Below are positions 42,536 through 50,920 of a DNA stretch of 64,000 nt, piece by piece. The notes under the pieces are model-generated. The model was not told where the DNA came from. It made no database searches and saw only the letters and a program-made list of their open reading frames with translations. Position numbers and translations under genes: made by a program. Within the stretch, counting starts at the first letter, position 1; each line of letters begins with the position of its first letter. Source of the DNA: Algoriphagus resistens (GTDB lineage Bacteria; Bacteroidota; Bacteroidia; Cytophagales; Cyclobacteriaceae); the NCBI RefSeq assembly GCF_001442615.1, contig NZ_LMXN01000012.1, forward strand, positions 153,956 to 217,955, read 5' to 3'.

Positions 42536-43339
42536 TACTGGCTTAATTTCATCTCCGACTTTTATAACCCCGTCTGATACTGCGACCATATTTTGTCCAA
42601 AAAGTATTTTGTTCCCCATTTTCCTGTAGGTAGCCAAAGTTTTCAGAGGCTCAGCAGTCTTAATGCCAGTACCTTGGTCAACAGTAGTCATTATACAGCG
42701 GGCACAGGGTTTTATTATCTGAAAGTCCACCCCGCCGATTTGTATTTTCCTCCAAGAATCCTCTACAAAAGATTCTCCACCCGAAAAGACAATATTTGGC
42801 CGAAAACGGTCCATAGGTACAGGAACTTCTAATCGGGAGTTAAGATCTGTCAGGGAACTTTGACCGATGAGCAAATAGGGCATTCCATCTGCAAAGCTCA
42901 CTGATTCTCCATTCACAGCATACCTTGGATCTACTTTCCTCTCCATAGAATCAGGCATTTTTACCAAACGAACAGTCACTCCAAGCTTTTTGCTAAACCA
43001 TCGATCAATTTGGGGACTGACCAATTGAGCCGGCATCTCATCATCCCAGACTGTCACCGAAGGTATTTCATTACCTTCTGCATTAAAAGGAATATGGATC
43101 AAATCGTCAGGCTCCGATAGATGATAAACAGAAAGTGAGTCTGTGCCTATCTCCACATGCAGCATCGCCATAAGCGGAAAGGTGCGCTGTGAGATAAATC
43201 TACCTGACTCATCAATGAGCATCCATCTACGGTCAAGCTCAAAACCCCTTTCCTCCACTTCAGCTTCAGCAACACGTATTCCTGCAAGCGACTTGATCGG
43301 ATAAATGTACAAGTCTTGAACAATCAGAGAATCTAGCAT
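42527..43339 (-). CDS. MOSC domain protein, mARC/YcbX type
   Basis: A 270-residue molybdenum-cofactor sulfurase C-terminal-like protein. N-terminal beta-barrel (MOSC_N: IYPIKSLAGIRV, DRRWMLIDESGRFISQR) and MOSC domain with the conserved cysteine in PCARCIMTTVDQGTG, the expected Mo ligand. Such proteins reduce N-hydroxylated compounds with an electron donor. The usual C-terminal ferredoxin domain of YcbX is absent, so it would need a separate partner. Single gene. Confidence 0.88.
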   Translation of the reverse strand: MLDSLIVQDLYIYPIKSLAGIRVAEAEVEERGFELDRRWMLIDESGRFISQRTFPLMAMLHVEIGTDSLSVYHLSEPDDLIHIPFNAEGNEIPSVTVWDDEMPAQLVSPQIDRWFSKKLGVTVRLVKMPDSMERKVDPRYAVNGESVSFADGMPYLLIGQSSLTDLNSRLEVPVPMDRFRPNIVFSGGESFVEDSWRKIQIGGVDFQIIKPCARCIMTTVDQGTGIKTAEPLKTLATYRKMGNKILFGQNMVAVSDGVIKVGDEIKPVFK

Positions 43340-43779
43340 GTACCAAAAATAAGTCTCTGTCCCGGAAATTCTTATTTCACAGAAAAAAATTTCCGACCTC
43401 AGGAATCAGCTCTTTCAGAAATCCCCACACAGAATGCACTAATTCCAATTCCCTGTTGGCAGTAAGAATCCCCATTCCCAGCAAAATCGCCAGACTCCAT
43501 CGGCATCTTTCTTTCATATTTTCCTTTAAAAAAAGTTTCATTCTACTAGATAGATGCAGTAGCCGGACAAATGGTTGCAACGAAGTACATGTTTTTCTAT
43601 AAACTGTCAGTTTGGAGATTTCATCCGAACGGAAAAATGACACTTCAGTATTTTTCTTATGCTTTTCATGTCAACTTTTCTGCCAATGTGACACAAATCT
43701 CTCTAAAATCCCGGATGGCACATCCATTGAAGAAAGGGAGAAAGAGCATCAATTTGAAATAACTTAAAAACATATAATC
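43340..43779. other. gap upstream of dnaK with possible heat-shock sites
   Basis: A 440-base gap between the divergent MOSC gene and dnaK. It contains TGACA (43638-43642), TGTCA (43669-43673) and TGACA (43689-43693). The last two form an inverted repeat around ACTTTTCTGCCAATG. The classical CIRCE operator was not found. On the minus strand a small hydrophobic open frame occupies 43541-43377. Confidence 0.45.
43377..43541 (-). CDS. possible small membrane protein
   Basis: A 54-residue frame (start chosen at MKLFLKENMKERCRW; a later ATG at 43517 gives 46 residues) with one hydrophobic stretch (WSLAILLGMGILTA) and an amphipathic tail. It sits just upstream of the MOSC gene on the same strand. 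No homologue recognised; doubtful. Confidence 0.25.
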   Translation of the reverse strand: MKLFLKENMKERCRWSLAILLGMGILTANRELELVHSVWGFLKELIPEVGNFFL

Positions 43780-45705
43780 ATGGGAAAAATCATAGGCATT
43801 GACTTAGGAACAACCAACTCCTGCGTGGCAGTGATGGAAGGTAACGAACCTGTAGTCATTCAAAACAGTGAGGGAAGAAGAACCACACCTTCTATTGTGG
43901 CTTTCCTTGACAACGGAAATGGCGAGCGCAAAGTAGGTGATCCTGCCAAACGTCAGGCGATTACCAACCCCGCCAACACCGTTTCTTCAGTCAAAAGATT
44001 TATGGGTAAAAAATTCTCTGAAGTTTCGGAAGAGAAAAAACACGCCTCATACAAAGTAGAAAAAGGATCCAATGACACGATCGCAGTGAAGATTGGTGAC
44101 AGATCATATACTCCGCAAGAACTTTCTGCAATGATCCTTCAGAAAATGAAGACTACTGCGGAGGATTTCTTGGGGCAGACAGTCACTGAAGCAGTGATCA
44201 CTGTGCCTGCTTACTTCAACGATTCAGAGCGCCAGGCGACCAAAGAAGCCGGCCAAATTGCTGGTCTTGAAGTGAAGCGTATCATCAACGAGCCGACTGC
44301 AGCAGCTTTGGCATATGGGATGGATAAAAAGCATCAGGACATGAAAATCGCTGTGTATGACCTTGGTGGTGGTACATTTGATATTTCAGTACTGGAGCTT
44401 GGCGACGGGGTTTTCGAAGTAAAATCCACTAACGGTGATGTACACCTAGGTGGTGATGACTTTGACCAAGTGATCATGAACTGGTTGGCTGAAGAGTTCA
44501 AATCTGAGGAGCAAATTGATCTTAGACAAGATCCAATGGCACTTCAGCGGTTGAAAGAAGCTTCTGAAAAAGCAAAAATCGAGCTTTCCAGCTCTGCTTC
44601 TACTGAGATCAACCTGCCTTATATTACTGCTACCCAAACCGGACCAAAGCACTTGGTAAGAACATTGAGCAGAGCAAAATTTGAGCAACTTTCTGAAGAT
44701 CTGGTAAGAAGATCCATGGAGCCTTGTAAGAAAGCTTTGGCAGACGCTGGCTTGAGTCCTTCAGATATAGATGAAGTGATTTTGGTAGGTGGTTCTACAA
44801 GAATCCCTAAAATCCAGGAAGAAGTTGAGAAATTCTTCGGCAAGAAACCTTCTAAAGGCGTAAACCCTGACGAAGTAGTAGCTATTGGAGCCGCCATTCA
44901 AGGTGGTGTATTGACCGGTGAAGTGAAAGATGTTCTTCTATTGGACGTTACTCCGCTTTCTCTAGGTATCGAAACAATGGGTGGGGTATTGACCAAATTG
45001 ATCGAGGCAAATACTACTATCCCTACCAAGAAATCTGAAACATTCTCTACTGCTGCGGACAACCAGCCAGCTGTGGATATTCATGTTCTTCAAGGTGAAA
45101 GACCAATGGCTAAGGACAACAGAAGCATCGGTAGATTCCAGCTTTCTGATATCCCGCCTGCACAAAGAGGCGTGCCTCAAATCGAAGTAACTTTCGACAT
45201 CGATGCCAACGGTATCCTAAACGTATCTGCAAAAGACAAAGGAACCGGCAAAGAGCAGAAGATCAAAATAGAGGCCTCTTCAGGACTTTCTCAGGAAGAA
45301 ATCGACAGAATGAAGTCTGAAGCGGAAGCAAATGCAGCTTCTGATAAAGCTGAAAAAGAGAAAATCGATAAGATGAATCAAGCAGATAGCTTGGTGTTCC
45401 AGACTGAAAAGCAATTGAAAGAATACGGAGATAAACTTTCCGAAGGAAACAAAACTGCAATCAGCTCGGCTTTAGAAACCTTGAAAACTGCTCATCAGTC
45501 CCAAAACCTTGAAGGGATAGATTCAGCAATGGAAGGATTGAATAAAGCTTGGGAAGCTGCTTCTACAGAAATGTACAATGCTGCCGGAGCAGAAGGAGCA
45601 GGCGCCCAAGGTGCTGATCCAAATGCTGGCGCAGCTTCTTCTGAAGCTGGTGACGGAGTCTCTGATGTCGACTACGAAGAAGTAAGTGAAGAAGAAAAAA
45701 AATAA
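43780..45705 (+). CDS. dnaK: chaperone DnaK (Hsp70)
   Basis: A 641-residue Hsp70. The ATPase domain starts GKIIGIDLGTTNSCVAVMEG, with signatures IAVYDLGGGTFDISVLE and VILVGGSTRIPKIQ. The linker DVLLLDVTPLSLGIET leads into the substrate domain, and the tail ends in an acidic EEVSEEEKK. No dnaJ or grpE lies next to it. It has its own terminator and a candidate stress-control region upstream. Confidence 0.98.
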   Translation: MGKIIGIDLGTTNSCVAVMEGNEPVVIQNSEGRRTTPSIVAFLDNGNGERKVGDPAKRQAITNPANTVSSVKRFMGKKFSEVSEEKKHASYKVEKGSNDTIAVKIGDRSYTPQELSAMILQKMKTTAEDFLGQTVTEAVITVPAYFNDSERQATKEAGQIAGLEVKRIINEPTAAALAYGMDKKHQDMKIAVYDLGGGTFDISVLELGDGVFEVKSTNGDVHLGGDDFDQVIMNWLAEEFKSEEQIDLRQDPMALQRLKEASEKAKIELSSSASTEINLPYITATQTGPKHLVRTLSRAKFEQLSEDLVRRSMEPCKKALADAGLSPSDIDEVILVGGSTRIPKIQEEVEKFFGKKPSKGVNPDEVVAIGAAIQGGVLTGEVKDVLLLDVTPLSLGIETMGGVLTKLIEANTTIPTKKSETFSTAADNQPAVDIHVLQGERPMAKDNRSIGRFQLSDIPPAQRGVPQIEVTFDIDANGILNVSAKDKGTGKEQKIKIEASSGLSQEEIDRMKSEAEANAASDKAEKEKIDKMNQADSLVFQTEKQLKEYGDKLSEGNKTAISSALETLKTAHQSQNLEGIDSAMEGLNKAWEAASTEMYNAAGAEGAGAQGADPNAGAASSEAGDGVSDVDYEEVSEEEKK

Positions 45706-45727
45706 TAGCTAAAAGCTGAACCAATTC

Positions 45728-45761
45728 AAAATGGCATCTGTGTAAAAGCAGATGCCATTTT
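45728..45761 (+). terminator. terminator after dnaK
   Basis: A 13-bp stem AAAATGGCATCTG / CAGATGCCATTTT with an 8-base loop, ending in T residues. Confidence 0.85.
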
Positions 45762-45831
45762 AGTTTCAGAGCCGGGTACAAAGATTTTGGAATTGTTGTT
45801 CTTCGCTCTTACATCCCAATCTCAAAACATC

Positions 45832-46212
45832 ATGTCCATACAATTGACTTCTGACAATAAATTAAAGAAACTCATCATAGTTGGTGACCGGGTTTTAATA
45901 CGCCTGAAAAAGCCCAATGAAAAAACCGGATCAGGATTATACCTGCCTCCTGGTGTCCAGGAAAAAGAAAAGGTACAACAGGGCTATATAATCAAAGCTG
46001 GACCCGGATACCCAATCCCGGTAGCTTCCGAAGATCACGAACCTTGGATGGATACTGAAGAGAAGGTGAAATACGTTCCGCTTCAGGCCAAAGAAGGAGA
46101 TCTCGCAATATTCCTGCTTTCCGGAGCTCATGAGGTGATTTACGAAGGCGATAAGTACTTCATCGTGTCCCAAGGAGCTATACTAATGCTCGAAAGAGAA
46201 CAGGATCTTTAA
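45832..46212 (+). CDS. GroES-like co-chaperone, stand-alone and long
   Basis: A 126-residue protein of the GroES fold: GDRVLIRLKKPNEKTGSGLYLPPGVQEKEKVQQGYIIKAGPG near the start, then GDLAIFLLSGAHEVIYEGDKYFIVSQGAILML. It is about 30 residues longer than usual GroES, with an insert of charged residues (SEDHEPWMDTEEKVKYVPLQ). No groEL follows, so it is a second GroES-type protein placed beside dnaK rather than the groESL partner. The frame extends to 45787 with TTG, but MSIQLTSDNK is the better start. Confidence 0.85.
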   Translation: MSIQLTSDNKLKKLIIVGDRVLIRLKKPNEKTGSGLYLPPGVQEKEKVQQGYIIKAGPGYPIPVASEDHEPWMDTEEKVKYVPLQAKEGDLAIFLLSGAHEVIYEGDKYFIVSQGAILMLEREQDL

Positions 46213-46252
46213 ATGAGAAAAGCCCGGAATTGCTTCCGGGCTTTTCTCATTT
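46211..46252. terminator. bidirectional terminator with 19-bp stem
   Basis: Perfect stem 46211-46229 with 46234-46252 and a TTGC loop. The left arm begins inside the GroES stop codon. It serves the convergent small secreted protein gene as well. Confidence 0.9.
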
Positions 46253-46283
46253 AAGCTTATTAATTATCCGCAGGAAAGAAAAA

Positions 46284-46568
46284 TCAATCCTTCCATACTT
46301 TTTTGTTTTTGGCTTTAGGACCTTTCAGCGGCTGCTCTTTTCTCACAAACACAGTTTTGGTTGTTACATCTTCTCCTTGCCACACCTTCTTATTTTTGGC
46401 AGCCGGACCTTTCGCCTCAGCTGGCTCGGAATAAAACTGCAAAGCAGAGGCATGGGCGACCCTTTCTGCCGGCGTGGCATTTTTAGCTTTGGGACCTTTC
46501 AAGGTAGACTGAGAGAACGCTACCGATGCGGACAACATAATCGCAAATACTAAGACTGTCTTTTTCAT
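46284..46568 (-). CDS. small secreted protein with KGPxAKNKKVW repeats
   Basis: A 94-residue protein with a clear signal peptide (cleavage after VAFSQ). The mature part carries three copies of a basic motif: LKGPKAKN at about 23-30, AKGPAAKNKKVWQ at about 52-64 and LKGPKAKNKKVWKD at about 81-94, with the last at the very C-terminus. The repeat looks like a surface or stress peptide of unknown use. A perfect 8-bp inverted repeat (CAAGTATA / TATACTTG) at 46571-46603 lies directly before the start. Confidence 0.7.
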   Translation of the reverse strand: MKKTVLVFAIMLSASVAFSQSTLKGPKAKNATPAERVAHASALQFYSEPAEAKGPAAKNKKVWQGEDVTTKTVFVRKEQPLKGPKAKNKKVWKD

Positions 46569-46570
46569 AA

Positions 46571-46603
46571 CAAGTATATTTTACACTTACTATTCTATAC
46601 TTG
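46571..46603 (-). promoter_or_regulatory. candidate operator before the KGP-repeat gene
   Basis: CAAGTATA at 46571-46578 and its reverse complement TATACTTG at 46596-46603, separated by 17 bases. Placed 3 to 35 bases upstream of the start codon, so it overlaps the expected promoter. It could bind a dimeric regulator or form a leader stem. Unproven. Confidence 0.35.
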
Positions 46604-46798
46604 CGAAACAGAAAAATGTTACACTAAATCAGTACTTAATGTATATTTTTTGACAAATGATAAAATTATATTTTCCAAATTATAAATAAACTTATTTTTT
46701 ACTGTTTATTTTAGAACCTAAAATTCAGCTCTAAACAGAGTTTCACATAAGTTACGGTCCCTGTAGACCCTACTTTATAACAATAATATAGGCAAAAT

Positions 46799-46829
46799 AA
46801 AAAACCGGGATGAAAATCATCCCGGCTTT
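46799..46829 (-). terminator. terminator after the porin-like gene
   Basis: A 9-bp stem CCGGGATGA / TCATCCCGG, three-base loop. On the minus strand it is followed by a run of T. Confidence 0.85.
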
Positions 46830-46857
46830 AGATTAACAATAGACCCTGTTTATATTT

Positions 46858-48042
46858 TTAGAAAGCAAATACTGCTGCCAGCATAAATGACGCTAGGCTC
46901 TTTGAATCGTTCAAATCATTATCCTTAAAGAAGTCCTCACTCATAGAGTCCAATCTCAACTCAGGAATAATCGTCAGATTTTTATTTATTCTCAGGTTAC
47001 CAGAAAGTGTCGTAGCAAAGACATTGCCATCACCAGCTCCATTTAACCCTACAACTTCATCCAGCCCTCCATTGAATACACTGAAGTATTCTCCCCGAAG
47101 ACCGATGGAAAACATTTCAGAAGTAGTAGCCTGCAAATATCCTGCAACCCCAAAAAACCCAGCTCCATCACCATCGGCATCCTGAACAGCCGAACCTGTG
47201 TAGAACTCACCCGCTGAAGTCGTATTATATGTCGTGTTTAGACCTAAATAGATTGTCTCTGATAAATCAACACCAGCCGTCAAATCAACTTGGAATGTAT
47301 TTCCCATGGACGCCTGATCTACATCCAGAGATCCATCGTCTTCTAGTTTACCGTCCTGATCGCCATATACGAAGTTCAGATATGCACTACCTGCGTCAGC
47401 AGAGTAGCCTAATTGGGCACCTAGAGTATACGTTCCCGCTATATTGAATTCCGTCATATCGGTAGGATTCATCACAGCGGCCATCAATGACCAGTTGTCC
47501 GAAAGTGCAAAATCTGCTTTTAACCCTGTATGGGAGAATGGCCCATAGGAGAACATATAGGAAGTGGAATAATTAAAATTACCTGTTGGGGAAATCACCT
47601 CATAACCCAGAAATGTATTGAAGTTACCCATGGTCAAAGTCACCACATCATTCACATTCCAGTACACATAAAGTTGATTCACAATCTGCGAACTGCCCGC
47701 CATTCCTCCAGCGTACATTGGGGATCCAAAAACAGCATCTTCCCCTCTAGGGCCAAATACCAAGTCAGCTACCGCTCCCACTTTCTCACCTTGGTAAGTG
47801 GCAATAATATTTGCCATACCCAATGAAAAGCCCGGAAGGTTGCCAAAGGAACTGGCAGGGGCCTGAAAATCTTCTCCCTTATTCGGGCCATTGAAGTTTG
47901 TTCTGAAATAGGCATCTACAGAACCTGAGAAGGTTAATTTAGAAGGTTCACTTTCTTCTTCGACAATGATGACTTCCTGCGCAAGACTCATGAAAGATAC
48001 TGATAACAGTAGCGCAAGTATGGATAGTTTAATTTTTTTCAT
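46858..48042 (-). CDS. outer-membrane porin-like beta-barrel (BBP2 family)
   Basis: A 394-residue outer-membrane protein with a signal peptide (cleavage near MSLAQE). Typical putative-porin features: LTFSGSVDAYFRTNFN as first strand, a long series of aromatic strands with short turns, DNDLN near the end, and C-terminal phenylalanine (LAAVFAF). It resembles the BBP2/OmpL-like putative porins of Bacteroidota. It follows amt by 90 bases on the same strand, with no terminator between, so ammonium (or another small solute) entry through the outer membrane may be its job. Confidence 0.82.
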   Translation of the reverse strand: MKKIKLSILALLLSVSFMSLAQEVIIVEEESEPSKLTFSGSVDAYFRTNFNGPNKGEDFQAPASSFGNLPGFSLGMANIIATYQGEKVGAVADLVFGPRGEDAVFGSPMYAGGMAGSSQIVNQLYVYWNVNDVVTLTMGNFNTFLGYEVISPTGNFNYSTSYMFSYGPFSHTGLKADFALSDNWSLMAAVMNPTDMTEFNIAGTYTLGAQLGYSADAGSAYLNFVYGDQDGKLEDDGSLDVDQASMGNTFQVDLTAGVDLSETIYLGLNTTYNTTSAGEFYTGSAVQDADGDGAGFFGVAGYLQATTSEMFSIGLRGEYFSVFNGGLDEVVGLNGAGDGNVFATTLSGNLRINKNLTIIPELRLDSMSEDFFKDNDLNDSKSLASFMLAAVFAF

Positions 48043-48132
48043 GTTAGAATAAATAATGGTTTATAATAGGATTGATCAAATAAAACCTGCCAGGGAAAGA
48101 GCCTTCCCCGGACAGGGAAATGTTTTTATAGA

Positions 48133-49431
48133 CTATTCGTCGTACACAATGGTATAGCCTCGGATTCCATGCTCATGTGAATCCAATCCACTACGCTCAT
48201 GCTCCTCAGAGACCCGAATGCCCATTGTCTTTTTAAGGATAAAGAAAATCAGGAATGCCGCAGCGAATGCCGTAACCCCACATATTGCCACCCCTGTAAG
48301 CTGCGTTAAGAACGTGTGGTCAGGATTGGTAGAAAAAATACCTACTGCCAATGTCCCCCATATTCCACAAGAAAGGTGAACCGACACCGCACCGACTACA
48401 TCATCAAGCTTCAGCCAATCAAGCAAGACAGCAGAATACACTACCAGTATTCCCGCCACAAAGCCCACAAACACAGCAGCCAGCGGATTGATCACGTCAG
48501 CACCTGCTGTAATGCCTACAAGACCGGCAAGCACACCGTTCAGAACCATACCAAGATCCAAACGCTTGAAGACCAAGTTCCCTGCAAGAAAACCTCCGAT
48601 CCCCCCTGCACATGCGGCAAGACAGGTAGTAACCAAGACAAACGATACTAATGCAGGGTCTGCAGACAGGACCGAGCCACCGTTAAACCCAAACCATCCT
48701 AACCAGAGCAAAAACACACCAATTACCGCCAGTGGAACACTTGCCCCTGGCTTATCGACAGTCTTTCCGTTCACATATTTACCGATTCTAGGCCCAACTA
48801 AAATTACTCCTGCAAGCGCTCCCCATCCACCTACTGAGTGAACTAAGGTACTTCCGGCAAAATCATAGAAGCCCATCGCATCCAATGCACCTCCACCCCA
48901 TTTCCAACTTCCGATCAGTGGATACACAATGCCTACATAAATCAGGGTAAACACGAGATAAGCCCACAATTTTACACGCTCGGCGATAGCTCCGGAAACA
49001 ATTGTAGCGGCTGTAGCTGCAAACATTGCCTGAAATAAGAAATCAGTCCAATAGGTGTATCCTCCATCAGCGTAACCAGAAGTCACATCTGCATCCCCAG
49101 GGGAGAACCAGAACATATTCCATCCCGAGGCATCAAAACCAAACCAGCCAGGAACCTCAAACCCAGGATACATAAGGTAAAACCCTACAAACGCATAGGA
49201 TAAAATGCCTATGATTGGAGTGATCGTATTTTTAAACAGGATGTTTACCGTGTTTTTGGCTTGGCCAAACCCTGCTTCTACACCAGCAAACCCCAGGTGC
49301 ATAATAAAGACCAGGGCGGTGGAGAGCATCATCCAAACATTGTTTGTCGTGAGGATATTTTGCGAGATCTCAGCAGACAAATCCATTGTGGCGGCCACAT
49401 CTTGGGCCAGCAGCGTTGCGAAATACTTCAT
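48133..49431 (-). CDS. amt: ammonium transporter
   Basis: Inner-membrane Amt/MEP channel of 432 aa with eleven segments. The signatures are present: NILFKNTITPIIGILSYAFVGF early, SGAIAERVKLWAYL, the FAGSTLVHSVGGWGAL segment with the first pore histidine, and SVHLSCGIWGTLAVGIF with the second. The short C-terminal tail ends SGLDSHEHGIRGYTIVYDE. No glnK follows; a porin-like gene does. Nitrogen control is expected but no known site was recognised upstream. Confidence 0.96.
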   Translation of the reverse strand: MKYFATLLAQDVAATMDLSAEISQNILTTNNVWMMLSTALVFIMHLGFAGVEAGFGQAKNTVNILFKNTITPIIGILSYAFVGFYLMYPGFEVPGWFGFDASGWNMFWFSPGDADVTSGYADGGYTYWTDFLFQAMFAATAATIVSGAIAERVKLWAYLVFTLIYVGIVYPLIGSWKWGGGALDAMGFYDFAGSTLVHSVGGWGALAGVILVGPRIGKYVNGKTVDKPGASVPLAVIGVFLLWLGWFGFNGGSVLSADPALVSFVLVTTCLAACAGGIGGFLAGNLVFKRLDLGMVLNGVLAGLVGITAGADVINPLAAVFVGFVAGILVVYSAVLLDWLKLDDVVGAVSVHLSCGIWGTLAVGIFSTNPDHTFLTQLTGVAICGVTAFAAAFLIFFILKKTMGIRVSEEHERSGLDSHEHGIRGYTIVYDE

Positions 49432-49948
49432 AGGTTAGATATAGTTAAAGAACAATTTTCAGAATTTACGATAGGTTTCAGAGACTTTGCTTGAATCGAA
49501 TGTAATTATATTATTCCTAAAAAAACAAATCAGTTTTTACAATTATTGTATTGAAAACCAATTTTTAATATAAAAATTAATCCAAATTTTACATTTTTTG
49601 CAAAAAAATGAACAAATCAAGTAGATTTATAAACTAGTTGTATTGAAAAATATTATTTGGTCAATAGGTATAATATTTGTTCCACATGATACTCATAAGG
49701 ACAATTCAAAACTTTCCTGGAAATCAGACGGCCTATTTGAAATAATATTCTATAAATTCAGAAAAAACAGATTTATAAGTAAACCCTTTCTTTTTACGAA
49801 AAATATAAATTTTTAAAAATTGGCACTTTTTTACGCCAATGAACCAAAAAAATATAAAATTTTGATGCCAACGGGTAAAAATAAAACCCTTCGACGCAAA
49901 AAAAAGACCAGACGAGTCTGGTCTTACATTAAAAAAGATCTGTATTCA
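49432..49948. other. A+T-rich gap upstream of amt
   Basis: A 517-base stretch with very high A+T. A 12-base direct repeat TTGTATTGAAAA occurs at 49546-49557 and 49638-49649. There is an inverted repeat ATTGGC...GCCAAT around 49820-49840, and the hemB terminator lies at 49904-49925. It holds the amt promoter, although no clear TAnnTTTG was found. No gene is convincing here. Confidence 0.4.
49904..49925 (-). terminator. terminator after hemB
   Basis: Perfect palindrome AAGACCAGAC / GTCTGGTCTT with two central bases. On the minus strand it is followed by nine T residues. Confidence 0.85.
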
Positions 49949-50917
49949 CTATTTACTCAAATTTGCATATTCTTTGGCAAAATACGTAAGAATAACCTTC
50001 GCCCCTGCACGCTTTATACTCAGCAATATTTCAAGTATGGCTCTATCGTTGTCAATCCATCCTCTTTCTGCTGAAGCCTTCACCATACTATACTCACCCG
50101 ACACATTATAAGCAGCAATTGGCAACGGGAAATTCTCCTTTAGAAGCCTGATAATATCCAAATAAGAGAGCGCCGGCTTTACCATAAGAAAATCCGCCCC
50201 CTCTTCTGTATCCAAATCGCCTTCGACTAGTGCCTCCTGAGAGTTTGCCGGATTCATCTGATAGGTCTTTTTATCACCAAACTTAGGAGCGGAATCCAAT
50301 GCATCCCGAAAAGGCCCATAAAATGCGCTTGCGTATTTGGCAGTGTATGACATAATAGACGTATCCGTATATCCATTTTCATCCAATATTTCACGGATAT
50401 ACCCAACTCGCCCATCCATCATATCCGAGGGGCCGATGATATCGACTCCTGCATCTGCTTGGGCAAGTGACATCCGGGCCAAAATTTCCAACGTCTCATC
50501 GTTTAAGATCTTCCCGTCCTTCACAAGTCCATCATGGCCATCACTACTGTATGGATCCATTGCCACATCAGACATGAGGCAAACCTCAGGAAATTGCTTC
50601 TTGATTTCACGAAGTGCCTTTAGGTAAAAAGTCTCGGGGTTATAACTTTCTGAGGCAATTGTATCTTTCAAGCTGTCAGGATAGGCCGGAAACACATCGA
50701 AAGCCTGAATCCCCAATTTTAAACAGCTTTCTATTTCGCTGAGCATGGTATCAATGGAGTACCTATATATATTAGGCATGGAATCAATTGCTACTTTCTT
50801 CTTTACACCATCCACCAGAAACATGGGGAAGATGAGATCTTTGACAGAAAGACTAGTCTCCTCCACTAGATTTCTCACCGCTTCGGATTTTCGATTTCTT
50901 CTAGGTCTTCTTAGCAT
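49949..50917 (-). CDS. hemB: porphobilinogen synthase (delta-aminolevulinate dehydratase)
   Basis: A 322-residue heme-pathway enzyme that condenses two 5-aminolevulinates. Schiff-base lysines are in SYTAKYASAFYGP and FLMVKPAL. The metal site near residues 117-129 reads DVAMDPYSSDGHDG. In the zinc form three cysteines stand at positions now held by A119, D121 and D129, so this is the aspartate-rich, magnesium-type enzyme independent of catalytic zinc. Full length. Confidence 0.97.
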   Translation of the reverse strand: MLRRPRRNRKSEAVRNLVEETSLSVKDLIFPMFLVDGVKKKVAIDSMPNIYRYSIDTMLSEIESCLKLGIQAFDVFPAYPDSLKDTIASESYNPETFYLKALREIKKQFPEVCLMSDVAMDPYSSDGHDGLVKDGKILNDETLEILARMSLAQADAGVDIIGPSDMMDGRVGYIREILDENGYTDTSIMSYTAKYASAFYGPFRDALDSAPKFGDKKTYQMNPANSQEALVEGDLDTEEGADFLMVKPALSYLDIIRLLKENFPLPIAAYNVSGEYSMVKASAERGWIDNDRAILEILLSIKRAGAKVILTYFAKEYANLSK

Positions 50918-50920
50918 GAT

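Noticed and set aside
43780..45781. Leucine/histidine-rich frames on the minus strand of dnaK
   Set aside because: Antisense shadows produced by the codon bias of dnaK; no start context or homology.
47229..48841. Plus-strand frames opposite the porin-like gene and amt
   Set aside because: Antisense to proteins with clear signal peptides and family signatures; composition mirrors the coding strand.
49820..49840. sigma-54-like TGGCAC box upstream of amt
   Set aside because: The -12 half reads TACGC rather than TTGC, and the orientation points away from amt. It is more simply an inverted repeat.
49820..50074. 84-codon plus-strand frame near hemB
   Set aside because: It runs through the hemB terminator and antisense to the 3' end of hemB, is lysine-rich from poly-A tracts and has no domain.
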